Shown here one piece after another: positions 18,612 through 28,511 of a DNA stretch of 64,000 nucleotides (the stretch's first letter is position 1; every line of letters starts with the position of its first letter). This DNA comes from Spirochaetales bacterium. Lineage in GTDB: Bacteria; Spirochaetota; Spirochaetia; Treponematales; Treponemataceae. Where the stretch lies: NCBI GenBank assembly GCA_029098225.1, contig JAQXNX010000027.1, positions 1 to 64,000 on the forward strand, in the 5' to 3' direction. The position numbers and the translations under genes are program-made. The notes under the pieces were generated by a model, which saw only the letters and a program-made list of their open reading frames with translations, was not told the origin of the DNA and ran no database searches.

Positions 18612-19508
18612 TTGATTAATTCAAAAAAACAGGAATCTCGACAAAGAGGTTCAGTTTCTTTTCCGATGGAATATTACAAAATAGATACTTCTCTGCCAGA
18701 TTATGATTTACCTTACCACTGGCATGTTGAATTTGAATTCATTCATATTCTCCGTGGTGAATATACAATTTTTGCCGGTTCAAAAGAATATGTTTTAAAA
18801 GCTGGAGATTTTTTCCTTATGTCCAGCGGAATTCTTCATGGCGACAGTGAAGGCTTCCGCGGAAATTGTATTTATGAATCGCTGGTTTTTGATCCAAACA
18901 TTATGAGGATAAATAATTACCTTACAGAGCCGTTCCTTGAAAAACTGATAGACGGTGAATTCTTTTTTATTCTTCAACCAGATGAAAATAATAAGGAATT
19001 AATCAATATAATTTCTGAATTATTCAGAATTGAAAAGGTTCAGAATTCAGGATATGAATATTTTACAATTTCACATCTGTTCGAGCTTATGGCATATATC
19101 AGCGTTAATCATCTTTATGAAAAAAATGAGCATTATATGAATGAGGGAGGAAAATTAGTCTGGCTGAAATGCGTAATGAATCTTATCAAGCAGCAGTATT
19201 CTACTCAGATAACGCTTGATCAGATGGCAGACAGCGCAGGCTTTTCTCCTAAATATTTCTGCAGAATTTTTCACGAAGTAACACATTATACACCCATGGA
19301 TTATCTGAACCAGTACAGAATTAACAGAGCTTCTGAAATGCTGCTGCGAACAGATGAATCTATAGAAGAAATTTCATACAATGTAGGAATAAACGACATA
19401 AGTTATTTTATTAAACTGTTTAAAAGATATAAAAACATAACACCATTAAAATACAGAAACTCAGGAATAGAAAAAAGCGAAGTCCATAAACAGCTTGAGT
19501 ATCTTTAA
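18612..19508 (+). CDS. AraC family transcriptional regulator with N-terminal cupin
   Basis: C-terminal double HTH ITLDQMADSAGFSPKYFCRIFHEVTHYTPMDYLNQYRINRASEMLLRTDESIEEISYNVGINDISYFIKLFKRYKNITPLKYR. Confidence 0.93.
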   Translation: MINSKKQESRQRGSVSFPMEYYKIDTSLPDYDLPYHWHVEFEFIHILRGEYTIFAGSKEYVLKAGDFFLMSSGILHGDSEGFRGNCIYESLVFDPNIMRINNYLTEPFLEKLIDGEFFFILQPDENNKELINIISELFRIEKVQNSGYEYFTISHLFELMAYISVNHLYEKNEHYMNEGGKLVWLKCVMNLIKQQYSTQITLDQMADSAGFSPKYFCRIFHEVTHYTPMDYLNQYRINRASEMLLRTDESIEEISYNVGINDISYFIKLFKRYKNITPLKYRNSGIEKSEVHKQLEYL

Positions 19509-19551
19509 TAAAAAAAATATCGGAAATTCTAAAAACTGCAAAAGTGTAGTA

Positions 19552-19702
19552 AAAAAAAAGGACGCGAGTGGAATCGGGATTCAAACTGCATAGAAGGCGA
19601 TGGTACAAAATTCAACGCGGTAAACGGCCTACAGAGCAAGCAATGCTTGCATCGAGCCTTCTCGGTAGTTTGAAGCACGATGCAACGGAAGTCCTTTTTT
19701 TT
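19552..19702. repeat. 151-bp nested inverted-repeat element between the AraC gene and tpiA
   Basis: AAAAAAAAGGAC (19552-19563) / GTCCTTTTTTTT (19691-19702), TTCAAACT/AGTTTGAA, AGAAGGC/GCCTTCT, GCAAG-CAATG-CTTGC nested in order. Confidence 0.7.
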
Positions 19703-19799
19703 GGGTATAAGTTTTTTTTGAAGAAATACATTTGATATATTTGCCTATTTAGAGAAATTTCATTAAAATGATTTTATTAATTTTTAAGGAGTTTTTTCT

Positions 19800-20549
19800 A
19801 TGGCACGTACACATTATATTGCTGGAAACTGGAAAATGAACACAACAAAGGCTGAGGCTGTTGCTTTGGCAAAGGACCTTGTTGAACAGTTGAAGGGTAA
19901 AACAAACAAATATATGATTGGTGTTCCTTTTGTATACCTCGATGCAGTTGCACAGGTTGTAAAAGGTTCAAACATCATTCTTGCAGCTCAGGACTGTGCT
20001 GCAACTGATAACGGAGCTCACACAGGTGAAGTTTCCTGCGCTATGCTCAAGGATATCGGATGCCAGTGTGTAATTCTCGGACACTCAGAACGCCGCCACG
20101 AAATTGGTGAGTCTGACGAACTTATCAACAAAAAAGTTCGCAAGGCTCTTGCAAGCGGTCTCGAAGTTGATCTTTGTATCGGTGAACTTTTGAGCGAACG
20201 CGAAGCAGGTGAGGCAGAGCAGGTTTGTGCATTCCAGCTTTCTGCAGGTCTTGCTGGTGTTACAGAAGAGCAGATGAAGAACGTAACAATCGCTTATGAA
20301 CCGGTTTGGGCTATTGGTACAGGTAAAACTGCAACTCCAGATGACGCTCAGGCTATCCACAAGTTCATCCGCGGATACATTGCAAAGCTTTACAATCAGA
20401 AGGTTGCTGATGAAGTAATCATCCAGTACGGTGGATCTATGAAGGCTTCTAACGCTCCGGAACTTCTTGCACAGCCGGATATTGACGGTGGTTTGATTGG
20501 TGGAGCATCGTTGAAGGCTGAAACTTTCGTTCCTATTTGTGTATTATAA
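19800..20549 (+). CDS. tpiA: Triosephosphate isomerase
   Basis: AGNWKMN, ILGHSERR, AYEPVWAIGTGKTATP, GGSMKASNA. Confidence 0.97.
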   Translation: MARTHYIAGNWKMNTTKAEAVALAKDLVEQLKGKTNKYMIGVPFVYLDAVAQVVKGSNIILAAQDCAATDNGAHTGEVSCAMLKDIGCQCVILGHSERRHEIGESDELINKKVRKALASGLEVDLCIGELLSEREAGEAEQVCAFQLSAGLAGVTEEQMKNVTIAYEPVWAIGTGKTATPDDAQAIHKFIRGYIAKLYNQKVADEVIIQYGGSMKASNAPELLAQPDIDGGLIGGASLKAETFVPICVL

Positions 20550-20563
20550 ATTTAATTTAATAA

Positions 20564-20637
20564 CCGTTTTGCGGGGGCAAAACGGCAGGCTGTGTGATTG
20601 CTCGCTTGCTCGCAATCTTAGGGCAAACCGCAGCCTG
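20564..20637. repeat. Structured leader between tpiA and cimA
   Basis: CCGTTTTGC-GGGG-GCAAAACGG (20564-20585), then CAGGCTG...CAGCCTG enclosing GATTGC...GCAATC. Confidence 0.6.
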
Positions 20638-20645
20638 TAATATAT

Positions 20646-22241
20646 ATGCGTAAGATAGAAATTTTAGACTCTACACTACGAGATGGTGCTCAGGGTGAAG
20701 GTGTTTCATATTCTCTTCAGGACAAGATTTATATCTGTCAGGCTTTGGATGATCTTGGCGTTACATATATAGAAGCCGGGAATCCTGGTTCAAATCCTAA
20801 GGATATGGAATTTTTCCGTAAGGTTAAGAATATAAAATTCAAAAATTCAGAAATCTGCGCATTTGGTTCAACCAGAAGAAAAAATATTTCCTGCGATGAA
20901 GATGAAAATCTTCAAAGTCTGCTTAAAGCAGGAACTAAAACTGTAGTTGTTTTTGGAAAATCGTGGACACTACATGTTACCCAGATTTTAAAAACTTCTC
21001 TTCAGGAAAATCTTAATATGATCCGCCAGTCGGTAGAGTATCTCGTAAAAAAAGGTCGCAAAGTTATATACGATGCCGAACACTTTTTTACAGCTTATTA
21101 TGATGATAAGGAATATGCCTTCCAGACAATTCAAGCTGCGGTAGATGGCGGCGCAAAAACAATTTGTCTTTGTGAAACAAAAGGCGGATTTTTAATTGAC
21201 GAATGTCGTGCTGCAGTAACAGAAGCAATTCAGAGATTTGGCGATAAAGTTCAGATTGGAATTCATACTCATAATGATTGCGGACTTGCTGTTGCAAACA
21301 GTCTTGTTGCTGTAAAAGAAGGTGTTACTCATGTTCAGGGAGTTCTTTTAGGTTTTGGAGAAAGAACCGGAAATGCAAATCTTTCAACCTTAATTCCAGA
21401 TTTGCAGCTTAAAATGGACTGCCAGTGCATTCAGCCGGAACAATTAAGTAATCTTACATCTATCTGCCACAGAATTGCCGAAATTACAAACATAAATTTA
21501 AATGCACAGTTTCCTTATGTTGGAGTAAACGCTTTCGCGCACAAAGCAGGAATGCATATTGATGCCGTATTAAAAAATCCATGGGCATATGAGCATATTT
21601 CTCCAGAAGTAGTAGGTAATTCAAGAGTTTTTTTAATGAGCGAAGTTGCCGGACGTGCAACAGTCATGGAAAAAGTGAAATCCATATTGCCGGAATTGCT
21701 TTCTGGAAATGCAGAAAAAGACAAGCTTATAATTAACAAAATAATGAAACGTGTAAAGGAACTGGAATCAGAAGGTTATCAGTTTGAAGGTGCTGACGGA
21801 AGTTTTGAATTGATGGTAAAAAAACTTACAGGCCTTTATAAACCGTTTTTCAAATTACATTATTATCAGACAAATGGTTCAAATCCTCGCCCTGAAGAAG
21901 GTGTTTGCAGCTGTGCTCAGATAAAGGTTGAAGTTGATGGAAAATTTGAAGTTACTGCAGGAGAAGGAAACGGACCTGTAAACGCTCTGGATATTGCCCT
22001 GCGACGGGCACTGCAGAAATTTTATCCTGTTGTTACCGGTTTTCACCTTATAGATTACAAGGTTAGGGTTTTAGATTCAAAACTTGCAACAGCAACTGCC
22101 GTTCGTGTAATAATTGAAAGCTCTGATGGAAAATCAAACTGGACAACAATCGGTGTTTCTTCCGACGTTATTGAAGCTTCCTGCATTGCACTTATTGATT
22201 CCTTTGAATACAAGCTTTCTAAAGAAAACATCCTCAAATAA
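20646..22241 (+). CDS. cimA: Citramalate synthase (CimA family)
   Basis: LDSTLRDGAQGEGVSYSLQDKI, HTHNDCGLAVANSL, C-terminal LeuA-type dimer/regulatory domain. Confidence 0.88.
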   Translation: MRKIEILDSTLRDGAQGEGVSYSLQDKIYICQALDDLGVTYIEAGNPGSNPKDMEFFRKVKNIKFKNSEICAFGSTRRKNISCDEDENLQSLLKAGTKTVVVFGKSWTLHVTQILKTSLQENLNMIRQSVEYLVKKGRKVIYDAEHFFTAYYDDKEYAFQTIQAAVDGGAKTICLCETKGGFLIDECRAAVTEAIQRFGDKVQIGIHTHNDCGLAVANSLVAVKEGVTHVQGVLLGFGERTGNANLSTLIPDLQLKMDCQCIQPEQLSNLTSICHRIAEITNINLNAQFPYVGVNAFAHKAGMHIDAVLKNPWAYEHISPEVVGNSRVFLMSEVAGRATVMEKVKSILPELLSGNAEKDKLIINKIMKRVKELESEGYQFEGADGSFELMVKKLTGLYKPFFKLHYYQTNGSNPRPEEGVCSCAQIKVEVDGKFEVTAGEGNGPVNALDIALRRALQKFYPVVTGFHLIDYKVRVLDSKLATATAVRVIIESSDGKSNWTTIGVSSDVIEASCIALIDSFEYKLSKENILK

Positions 22242-22298
22242 TTGTTAATAAAAACTTTTTAAAAGACAAAATGAGAAATATATGATAAAATCGATTGT

Positions 22299-23864
22299 AT
22301 GGGTGAATCGTATATCAAAAAAAATGGATTATTATATTCTTCTGACTTGCATACAGTTTTAGGAGTAGACGATACTTCTGATGCATTTACAGGAAGAGTT
22401 CCTTTTGGTGCTCATTATATAGATGATGAAGTTTTTTCTGCATCTCCTTATGAATCAATTTCTTTGCCAGATTCAGTAAAACAGATAGGAAATGCTCTTT
22501 TTGAAAATTCACTTGCTTTGAAAAAAGTAAAATTACCATCTTCAATTACAGAACTTCCACCTTATCTTTTTAGCGGTTGTTCAGCACTTATAAAAATTAC
22601 AATGCCGAATTCTCTTGAGACGCTTTCTGAAGGTCTTTTTAAAGGCTGTTCTTCTCTTGCAGATATTCCTTTTAGAGCAGGAATTAAGGTTCTTCCGGTT
22701 TCTGTCTTTGAAGGTTGTACAGGATTAAAATCTTTAATAATTCCTTCAACAGTAGAAAAAATAGAAAGCAGGGCAGTTGCAGACTGTTCAGCTCTGGAAA
22801 CGGTTGTTATTCCAGGAAATATAGCAGAAATCGCTCCTGATGCATTTGCAGGCTGCAATTCAATCAGAAATATCAGAATTGACGGAGAAAGCAGCAAATT
22901 CTTTGTTGGCGAGGATGGAAATCTTTACAAGAAAGGTGCTGCTTCTGATGAGCTTATAATTCGCGTTTGTGCAGCAAAGGGTGCAGATTATTCATTCTTT
23001 AAAGAAAATGCAGATGAAATTCCTGTAGAAATTGCAGAAGATGATGAAGAACTTGATGATGATACATTCAGTGCCGAAATTGGGGCCAGCGATGAAGAAT
23101 CTGATTTTATGGATATTTCAAATACTAAAGTTAAAAACGAGGTTGTTAATATGGAAGATAACAATGTAGATTCAATGCTTGCTGACATTATGGGCGAGGA
23201 AAAAGAGCGTGTTTCTGGTAGCGAATCGACAGGTGTTAGTGAAAAAGAAGCCGAAGTACTTTCTGAAGCAATGGATGTTATGTCGGAATCTCCAGCTCAA
23301 TCAACTGTAGGTGCAGTAAGTAATGAAGAACTTGAAAACCTTTTTTCTAAACAGGAAGAGCAGGAGCTGGGTAAATCTGCCGAAGAAAAGAAAGATCCTA
23401 ATGTAATAGATGGAAAGACAAAAATCCTTATTGATTCAGTTGCCTTTAGCCGCGTATTAAATTATAAGCCGGCCGGAGAAGTTCCAGAAGATGGAGACTT
23501 GTTTGTAATTGCAGAAAAAACAGTTACAGGCGAAAATGGAAATAAGGACTTTTCTAAAAAATTACTTGCCTGCTGTAATACTTTTGCAAGAATTCACGAT
23601 TTCCAGAGAGTATTCCTGCTTGCAGGACTTCCATTTGAGAATGAAGAATTTACTCAATTTTACTTCCATTATATAAATAAGAGAAATGTTATTCTTGCCT
23701 GTCAGGCAGAAAAGCCATCTCTTCTTTCTGATTATGCAAAGAAAATCTGTGAAGAATCGCGAATCAGTCTGGACAGAAATGAATTGAATGAACAGAGAAA
23801 GAGTGCAGCTCAAAAAACAGATATGCTTATTAAACTTGTAATCAGAGATAATTATGAAGAGTGA
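22299..23864 (+). CDS. BspA-type leucine-rich repeat protein with uncharacterised C-terminus
   Basis: Repeats such as [51 protein letters not shown]; no signal peptide. Confidence 0.8.
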   Translation: MGESYIKKNGLLYSSDLHTVLGVDDTSDAFTGRVPFGAHYIDDEVFSASPYESISLPDSVKQIGNALFENSLALKKVKLPSSITELPPYLFSGCSALIKITMPNSLETLSEGLFKGCSSLADIPFRAGIKVLPVSVFEGCTGLKSLIIPSTVEKIESRAVADCSALETVVIPGNIAEIAPDAFAGCNSIRNIRIDGESSKFFVGEDGNLYKKGAASDELIIRVCAAKGADYSFFKENADEIPVEIAEDDEELDDDTFSAEIGASDEESDFMDISNTKVKNEVVNMEDNNVDSMLADIMGEEKERVSGSESTGVSEKEAEVLSEAMDVMSESPAQSTVGAVSNEELENLFSKQEEQELGKSAEEKKDPNVIDGKTKILIDSVAFSRVLNYKPAGEVPEDGDLFVIAEKTVTGENGNKDFSKKLLACCNTFARIHDFQRVFLLAGLPFENEEFTQFYFHYINKRNVILACQAEKPSLLSDYAKKICEESRISLDRNELNEQRKSAAQKTDMLIKLVIRDNYEE

Positions 23865-25539
23865 CAATGCTAAAAAAGGTGTAGAACGTGCACCTCACCG
23901 CTCATTGTTTTATGCAATGGGCTATACTGATGAAGAACTTGACCGACCTTTAGTTGGTATATGTTGTGCAAAAAATGAAATAATTCCTGGTCATATTGAA
24001 CTTGACAGAATTGCTGAAGCCGTTAAGGCTGGAGTTCGTATGGCTGGCGGAACGCCTGTAGAATTTCCTGCAATCGGTGTTTGTGATGGTATTGCCATGG
24101 GACATGAAGGTATGAAATATTCCCTTGTTACCCGTGAGCTTATTGCAGATTCTATTGAGTGCATGACTAAAGCACATCAGTTTGATGCGCTTGTTATGAT
24201 TCCTAACTGCGATAAAATTGTTCCAGGAATGCTTATGGCAGCAGCCCGCCTTGATTTGCCTACTGTTTTTGTAAGCGGCGGTCCTATGATGCCTGGTCAC
24301 TTACCTGGAGCAGATGCTTCTAATCCATATAGTGGAAGAAATCTTTCTCTTACAGATATGTTTGAAGCCGTTGGTGCAGTTGCAAGCGGTCGTATTAACA
24401 AAGAACAGCTTCGCGAAATGGAAAGTGTTGCTTGTCCTGGCTGTGGAGCCTGTTCCGGTATGTTTACAGCAAACTCTATGAACTGTCTTACTGAGTCTAT
24501 TGGACTTGGTTTGCCGGGCAATGGAACAATTCCTGCCGTAACCGGGCGTCGTATTGCTCTTGCAAAAAAAGCCGGAATGCAGGTTATGGAAATGTTTAAC
24601 CGCGGAATTACAGCCCGATGCATGATGACTAAAAAGAATTTCCAGAATGCACTTGCTGCCGATATGGCACTTGGCTGTTCTTCGAATACGATGCTTCATT
24701 TACCGGCTATTGCTCATGAAGCTGGCTTGAGTATTGATTTACATGAAGTTAACGAGATTTCTAATAAAACTCCTAATTTATGTCATCTTGCTCCGGCAGG
24801 CCATACTTTTATGTGCGAGCTTGATGATGCTGGTGGTGTTCAGGCTGTTCTTGCTGAGCTTGCAAAAAAGGATCTTATTGATACCAGCCTGATGACTGTA
24901 ACCGGTAAAACTATTGCAGAAAATATTAAGGGTGTAAAAAATCGTAATCCGGAAGTATTGCGTCCTATTGAGAATCCGTTTAGCGATAACGGAGGTCTGG
25001 CAATTCTTTTTGGAAATTTAGCTCCAAACGGAACTGTTGTAAAACGTTCTGCCTGCGCAAAAGAGCTTATGAAGCATACAGGTCCTGCTCGTGTATTTAA
25101 TGACGAAAGCGAAGCAATGGAAGCTGTTCAAAAGCAAAAGATAAAAAGCGGTGATGTTGTAGTAATTCGTTATGAAGGTCCAAAAGGTGGTCCTGGAATG
25201 CGCGAAATGCTTGCAGTTACTGCAGCACTTGCTGGTCAGGGACTTGATAAAGAAGTTGCCCTTATTACAGATGGCCGTTTTTCTGGTGCTACCCGAGGAG
25301 CTTCTCTTGGACATTGTTCACCAGAAGCAGCAGTTGGTGGTCCTATTGCGCTTGTAGAAGAAGGTGATCAGATTACTCTTGATATAAATAACTATAAGAT
25401 TACACTTGAAGTTAGCGATGAAGAACTTGAACGACGGCGGGCTGTCTGGAAGGCTCCTGAACCAAAGGTAAAAACAGGATACCTTGCGCGATATGCTAAA
25501 CTCGTCAGTTCGGCAGATAAAGGTGCCATTCTTGAATAG
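23854..25539 (+). CDS. ilvD: Dihydroxy-acid dehydratase
   Basis: [64 protein letters not shown]. Confidence 0.96.
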   Translation: MKSDNAKKGVERAPHRSLFYAMGYTDEELDRPLVGICCAKNEIIPGHIELDRIAEAVKAGVRMAGGTPVEFPAIGVCDGIAMGHEGMKYSLVTRELIADSIECMTKAHQFDALVMIPNCDKIVPGMLMAAARLDLPTVFVSGGPMMPGHLPGADASNPYSGRNLSLTDMFEAVGAVASGRINKEQLREMESVACPGCGACSGMFTANSMNCLTESIGLGLPGNGTIPAVTGRRIALAKKAGMQVMEMFNRGITARCMMTKKNFQNALAADMALGCSSNTMLHLPAIAHEAGLSIDLHEVNEISNKTPNLCHLAPAGHTFMCELDDAGGVQAVLAELAKKDLIDTSLMTVTGKTIAENIKGVKNRNPEVLRPIENPFSDNGGLAILFGNLAPNGTVVKRSACAKELMKHTGPARVFNDESEAMEAVQKQKIKSGDVVVIRYEGPKGGPGMREMLAVTAALAGQGLDKEVALITDGRFSGATRGASLGHCSPEAAVGGPIALVEEGDQITLDINNYKITLEVSDEELERRRAVWKAPEPKVKTGYLARYAKLVSSADKGAILE

Positions 25540-25549
25540 GTGATAATCG

Positions 25550-25580
25550 AAAAAAGTCGCATAATTTGCGGCTTTTTTTT
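25550..25580 (+). terminator. Rho-independent terminator after ilvD
   Basis: AAAAAGTCGCA-TAATT-TGCGGCTTTTTTTT. Confidence 0.75.
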
Positions 25581-25671
25581 CTTTAACATTTTATCTTGAC
25601 AAAAAGTGCAAAAAATGTCATTTTGTTTGTACGCCTTTTGGCCAAAAGAAATTTTTGACAGGGGAAAACAA

Positions 25672-26622
25672 ATGAAAAAATATGCATTTTTATTTCCGGG
25701 ACAGGGTGCACAGGTTCCGGGCATGATTAAGGATATCTGTGATGCTTATCCTGAAGCACGTGCAGTTGTAGATCAGGTAACAAAAATTACTGGCGTTGAT
25801 ATGCCAAAGCTTCTTTGGGAGAGTGATGCTGCAACTTTGAGCCGCAGCGACAACAGTCAGCTTGCTATTACAACTGCCTCACTTGCAGTTATGGCTGTTT
25901 TGAAGACAAAAGGTATTGAGCCAAGCGCCGCTATGGGCTTCTCTCTTGGAGAATTCCCTGCTTTGTATGCAGCAGGCGTTTTGAGCTTTGAAGATGTAAT
26001 TAAAGTAGTTCGCGAGCGCGGACTTATTATGCAGGCTACCTGCGAAAATATTGCAAAGGCAAACGAAGGTCATGCACCTGGTATGACAGCTGTTCTTGGT
26101 CTTCCACCAGAAAAGGTTGAAGAGCTTGCAAACGGCATTAAAGATGCTTATGCAGCAAATCTTAACAGCCCTGTTCAGACAGTAGTAAGCGGTACAGCTG
26201 ATGCTCTCGAACAGATTGAAGCAAAAGCAAAGGAAGCAGGCGCGCGCCGTGCCTTGAGACTTGCAGTAGCTGGTCCTTTCCACAGTCCTTTGATGCAGGA
26301 AGCTGCTGATAATTTTGAAAAGGCAATTGCAGGTGTTACTTTCAATAATCCAAATAAGACACTTTTCAGCAACGTTACTGGTAAAGAAGCAAAAGACGGA
26401 GCTGAAATCAAAAAGAATGCAGTTCTTCACCTTACAAATCCTGTTCGCTGGACAAGCGAAGAAGCCGTTTTGAATGATCTTATCAAGTCAAGCGGTGACG
26501 AATGGGAGCTGATTGAACCTGGTGTTGGTGCTGTTCTTACAGGTCTCTGGGGAAAATCGGGATTTGCAGAAACAGCAAACTGTGTTGCAGTTAATTCTGC
26601 AGAAAGCATTGGAAATTTATAA
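25672..26622 (+). CDS. fabD: Malonyl-CoA:ACP transacylase
   Basis: FLFPGQGAQVPGM, AAMGFSLGEFPALYAAG, VAGPFHSPLM; start at MKKYAF. Confidence 0.94.
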   Translation: MKKYAFLFPGQGAQVPGMIKDICDAYPEARAVVDQVTKITGVDMPKLLWESDAATLSRSDNSQLAITTASLAVMAVLKTKGIEPSAAMGFSLGEFPALYAAGVLSFEDVIKVVRERGLIMQATCENIAKANEGHAPGMTAVLGLPPEKVEELANGIKDAYAANLNSPVQTVVSGTADALEQIEAKAKEAGARRALRLAVAGPFHSPLMQEAADNFEKAIAGVTFNNPNKTLFSNVTGKEAKDGAEIKKNAVLHLTNPVRWTSEEAVLNDLIKSSGDEWELIEPGVGAVLTGLWGKSGFAETANCVAVNSAESIGNL

Positions 26623-26644
26623 TTTAATAAACAAAGATGTACAG

Positions 26645-26697
26645 GATATAAAAGATAGGATAAAAAAATCCTTATCATCCTTTCTATCTTTTATATC
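26645..26697. terminator. AT-rich long hairpin between fabD and fabF
   Basis: GATATAAAAGATAG (26645-26658) pairs perfectly with CTATCTTTTATATC (26684-26697). Confidence 0.5.
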
Positions 26698-26723
26698 TTT
26701 GTAAAATTTTGATGAGGATTAAT

Positions 26724-27977
26724 ATGGAAAAAAGACGTGTTGTAATTACTGGAATGGGAGCTGTAACTCCTCTTGGAAATACTGTTGATGAGTTCTGGGC
26801 TGGAATTAAAGCTGGAAAAAGCGGAATCGGCCCAATCACTCTTTTTGATGCTTCTGTAAATAAGGTTCATTATGCTGCAGAGGTAAAAAACTTTGATCCT
26901 AGTCTTTATATGGATTCAAAGGATGCCCGCAAGATGGCCCGCTTTACTCAGCTTGGTGTTGCTGCTGCTAAGATGGCTCTTGACGATGCCGGTCTTATGG
27001 GCAATGCAGAAGTTCTTGATGAAACTGGAATTATTCTTGGTGTTGGAATTGGTGGTCTTGAAGAAACTGAAGCAGACGTTCTTGGTATGGCAAGAATGAA
27101 TGGTGTAAAAACTAATCCTATGGCTATTCCAAAGCTTATTCCAAATGAAGTAGGTGGAAATATTGCAATTAACTTTGGCTTACATGGACCGGTTCAGTCA
27201 ATTGCTACAGCCTGTTCTTCTGGTACAGATGCCCTTGGTGTCGCTTTTGATATGGTAAGAAGCGGCCGCCTCGATTGCTGTCTCAGCGGTGGTGCAGAAA
27301 GCACAATCTGTCAGTTCGGTGTTGTAGGCTTTGAAGTTCTTCATGCTCTTTCTACTGGTTTTGATGATGATCCTACTAAGGCAAGCCGTCCTTTTGATAA
27401 GAACCGCAATGGCTTTGTAATGGGTGAGGGCTCTGCAATTCTTATTCTTGAAGAGTATGAACATGCTAAGGCTCGTGGTGCTAAGATTTATGCTGAAATT
27501 GCAGGTTATGGTGCTTCTTGTGATGGTTATCATTTGACTGCTCCTAATCCTGATGGAATCTGCGGTTCTAAGTGTATGACACGTGCCCTCAAGGATGCCG
27601 GAATGGATCCAAGTGAGATTCAGTACTACAACGCTCACGGAACTTCTACAATGAAGAATGATTCGAGCGAAACAAATATGATTAAGATTGCCTTCGGTGA
27701 AGAAAATGCCCGCAAGCTTAAGATTTCTTCTACAAAGTCTATGCACGGTCACTGTCTTGGTGCAACTGGTGCTATTGAGGCTATGGTTTGCGTTAAGGCA
27801 ATTCAGGACAGCTTTGTTCCTTGTACAAAGAACCTTGATAACGTTGACGTAGAAGGCGGCTGCGACCTCGACTACGTTCCAAACAAGGGAATTGAAATGA
27901 ACATTGATGCTGCTATGTCTGCAACTTTCGGATTCGGTGGACACAACGGTGCGATTATTATTCGCAAGGTAAAATAG
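26724..27977 (+). CDS. fabF: 3-oxoacyl-ACP synthase II
   Basis: VVITGMGAVTPLGNTVDEFW, active-site TACSSGTDALG, NAHGTSTMKND, SMHGHCLGATGAIEA. Confidence 0.95.
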   Translation: MEKRRVVITGMGAVTPLGNTVDEFWAGIKAGKSGIGPITLFDASVNKVHYAAEVKNFDPSLYMDSKDARKMARFTQLGVAAAKMALDDAGLMGNAEVLDETGIILGVGIGGLEETEADVLGMARMNGVKTNPMAIPKLIPNEVGGNIAINFGLHGPVQSIATACSSGTDALGVAFDMVRSGRLDCCLSGGAESTICQFGVVGFEVLHALSTGFDDDPTKASRPFDKNRNGFVMGEGSAILILEEYEHAKARGAKIYAEIAGYGASCDGYHLTAPNPDGICGSKCMTRALKDAGMDPSEIQYYNAHGTSTMKNDSSETNMIKIAFGEENARKLKISSTKSMHGHCLGATGAIEAMVCVKAIQDSFVPCTKNLDNVDVEGGCDLDYVPNKGIEMNIDAAMSATFGFGGHNGAIIIRKVK

Positions 27978-27982
27978 TTTTC

Positions 27983-28079
27983 AGACTGACACACTTCGTG
28001 TGCAGTCTAAACCGTTTAATCTCCCGACACCCTTCGGTTGCGGGAGAAACGAATTTCAAATCTGACGGCTTCGCCGCAG
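27983..28079. repeat. Cluster of three hairpins with TTC/TTCG loops after fabF
   Basis: AGACTGaCACAC-TTC-GTGTGCAGTCT; CTCCCG...TTCG...CGGGAG (28021-28046); CTGaCGGC-TTC-GCCGCAG (28062-28079). Confidence 0.65.
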
Positions 28080-28091
28080 CTTAAATCATAG

Positions 28092-28120
28092 AGACTGTCG
28101 TTTTTTGACGGTCTTTTTTT
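28092..28120 (+). terminator. Rho-independent terminator
   Basis: AGACTGTC-GTTTTTT-GACGGTCT followed by a T run. Confidence 0.75.
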
Positions 28121-28146
28121 ATCCTTTTTTATTGATAGCCAAAACC

Positions 28147-28175
28147 TTGACAAATAGCTATTGTGCCTTTATCAT
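28147..28175 (+). promoter_or_regulatory. Promoter of the Phd/PIN module with operator-like palindrome in the spacer
   Basis: TTGACA (28147-28152), 17-nt spacer, TATCAT (28170-28175); AATAGCTATT palindrome at 28153-28162. Confidence 0.5.
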
Positions 28176-28199
28176 CATACCAGATAACAGGAGGACGCA

Positions 28200-28508
28200 A
28201 TGAATACAGTTCCCGTTTACGAAGCAAAAAACAAACTGCCGCTTTTTATTCATCAGGCAGAGCAGGGAAATCCCCTGGCAATTACCCGTCATAATAATGT
28301 GGTAGCTTACCTTATTTCAAAGGAAGATTTTGAAGAGTTTACTAAGGGCGGTAAAAAAGAAAAGAGTCTGGCAGAAAGAATGCAGGATCGTCGGAAAGAA
28401 TATGGGCTTGAAGATGATGATTTTGATTATACCGAATATTTTGACAGCCTGCGTGAGCGAGGTTATTATGGCCGCCCGGAAGGTGACCATGTTTTTGATG
28501 GAGTGTAA
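28200..28508 (+). CDS. Phd/YefM family antitoxin
   Basis: MNTVPVYEAKNKLPLFIHQAEQGNPLAITRHNNVVAYLISKEDFE. Confidence 0.85.
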   Translation: MNTVPVYEAKNKLPLFIHQAEQGNPLAITRHNNVVAYLISKEDFEEFTKGGKKEKSLAERMQDRRKEYGLEDDDFDYTEYFDSLRERGYYGRPEGDHVFDGV

Positions 28509-28511
28509 TCT

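Noticed and set aside
19561-19610. tRNA-like T-arm (GGGATTCAAACTGC)
   Set aside because: No acceptor, D or anticodon arms could be drawn; the bases are better explained by the nested inverted repeats
20085-20360. Minus-strand ORF in tpiA
   Set aside because: Fully antisense to a strongly conserved gene
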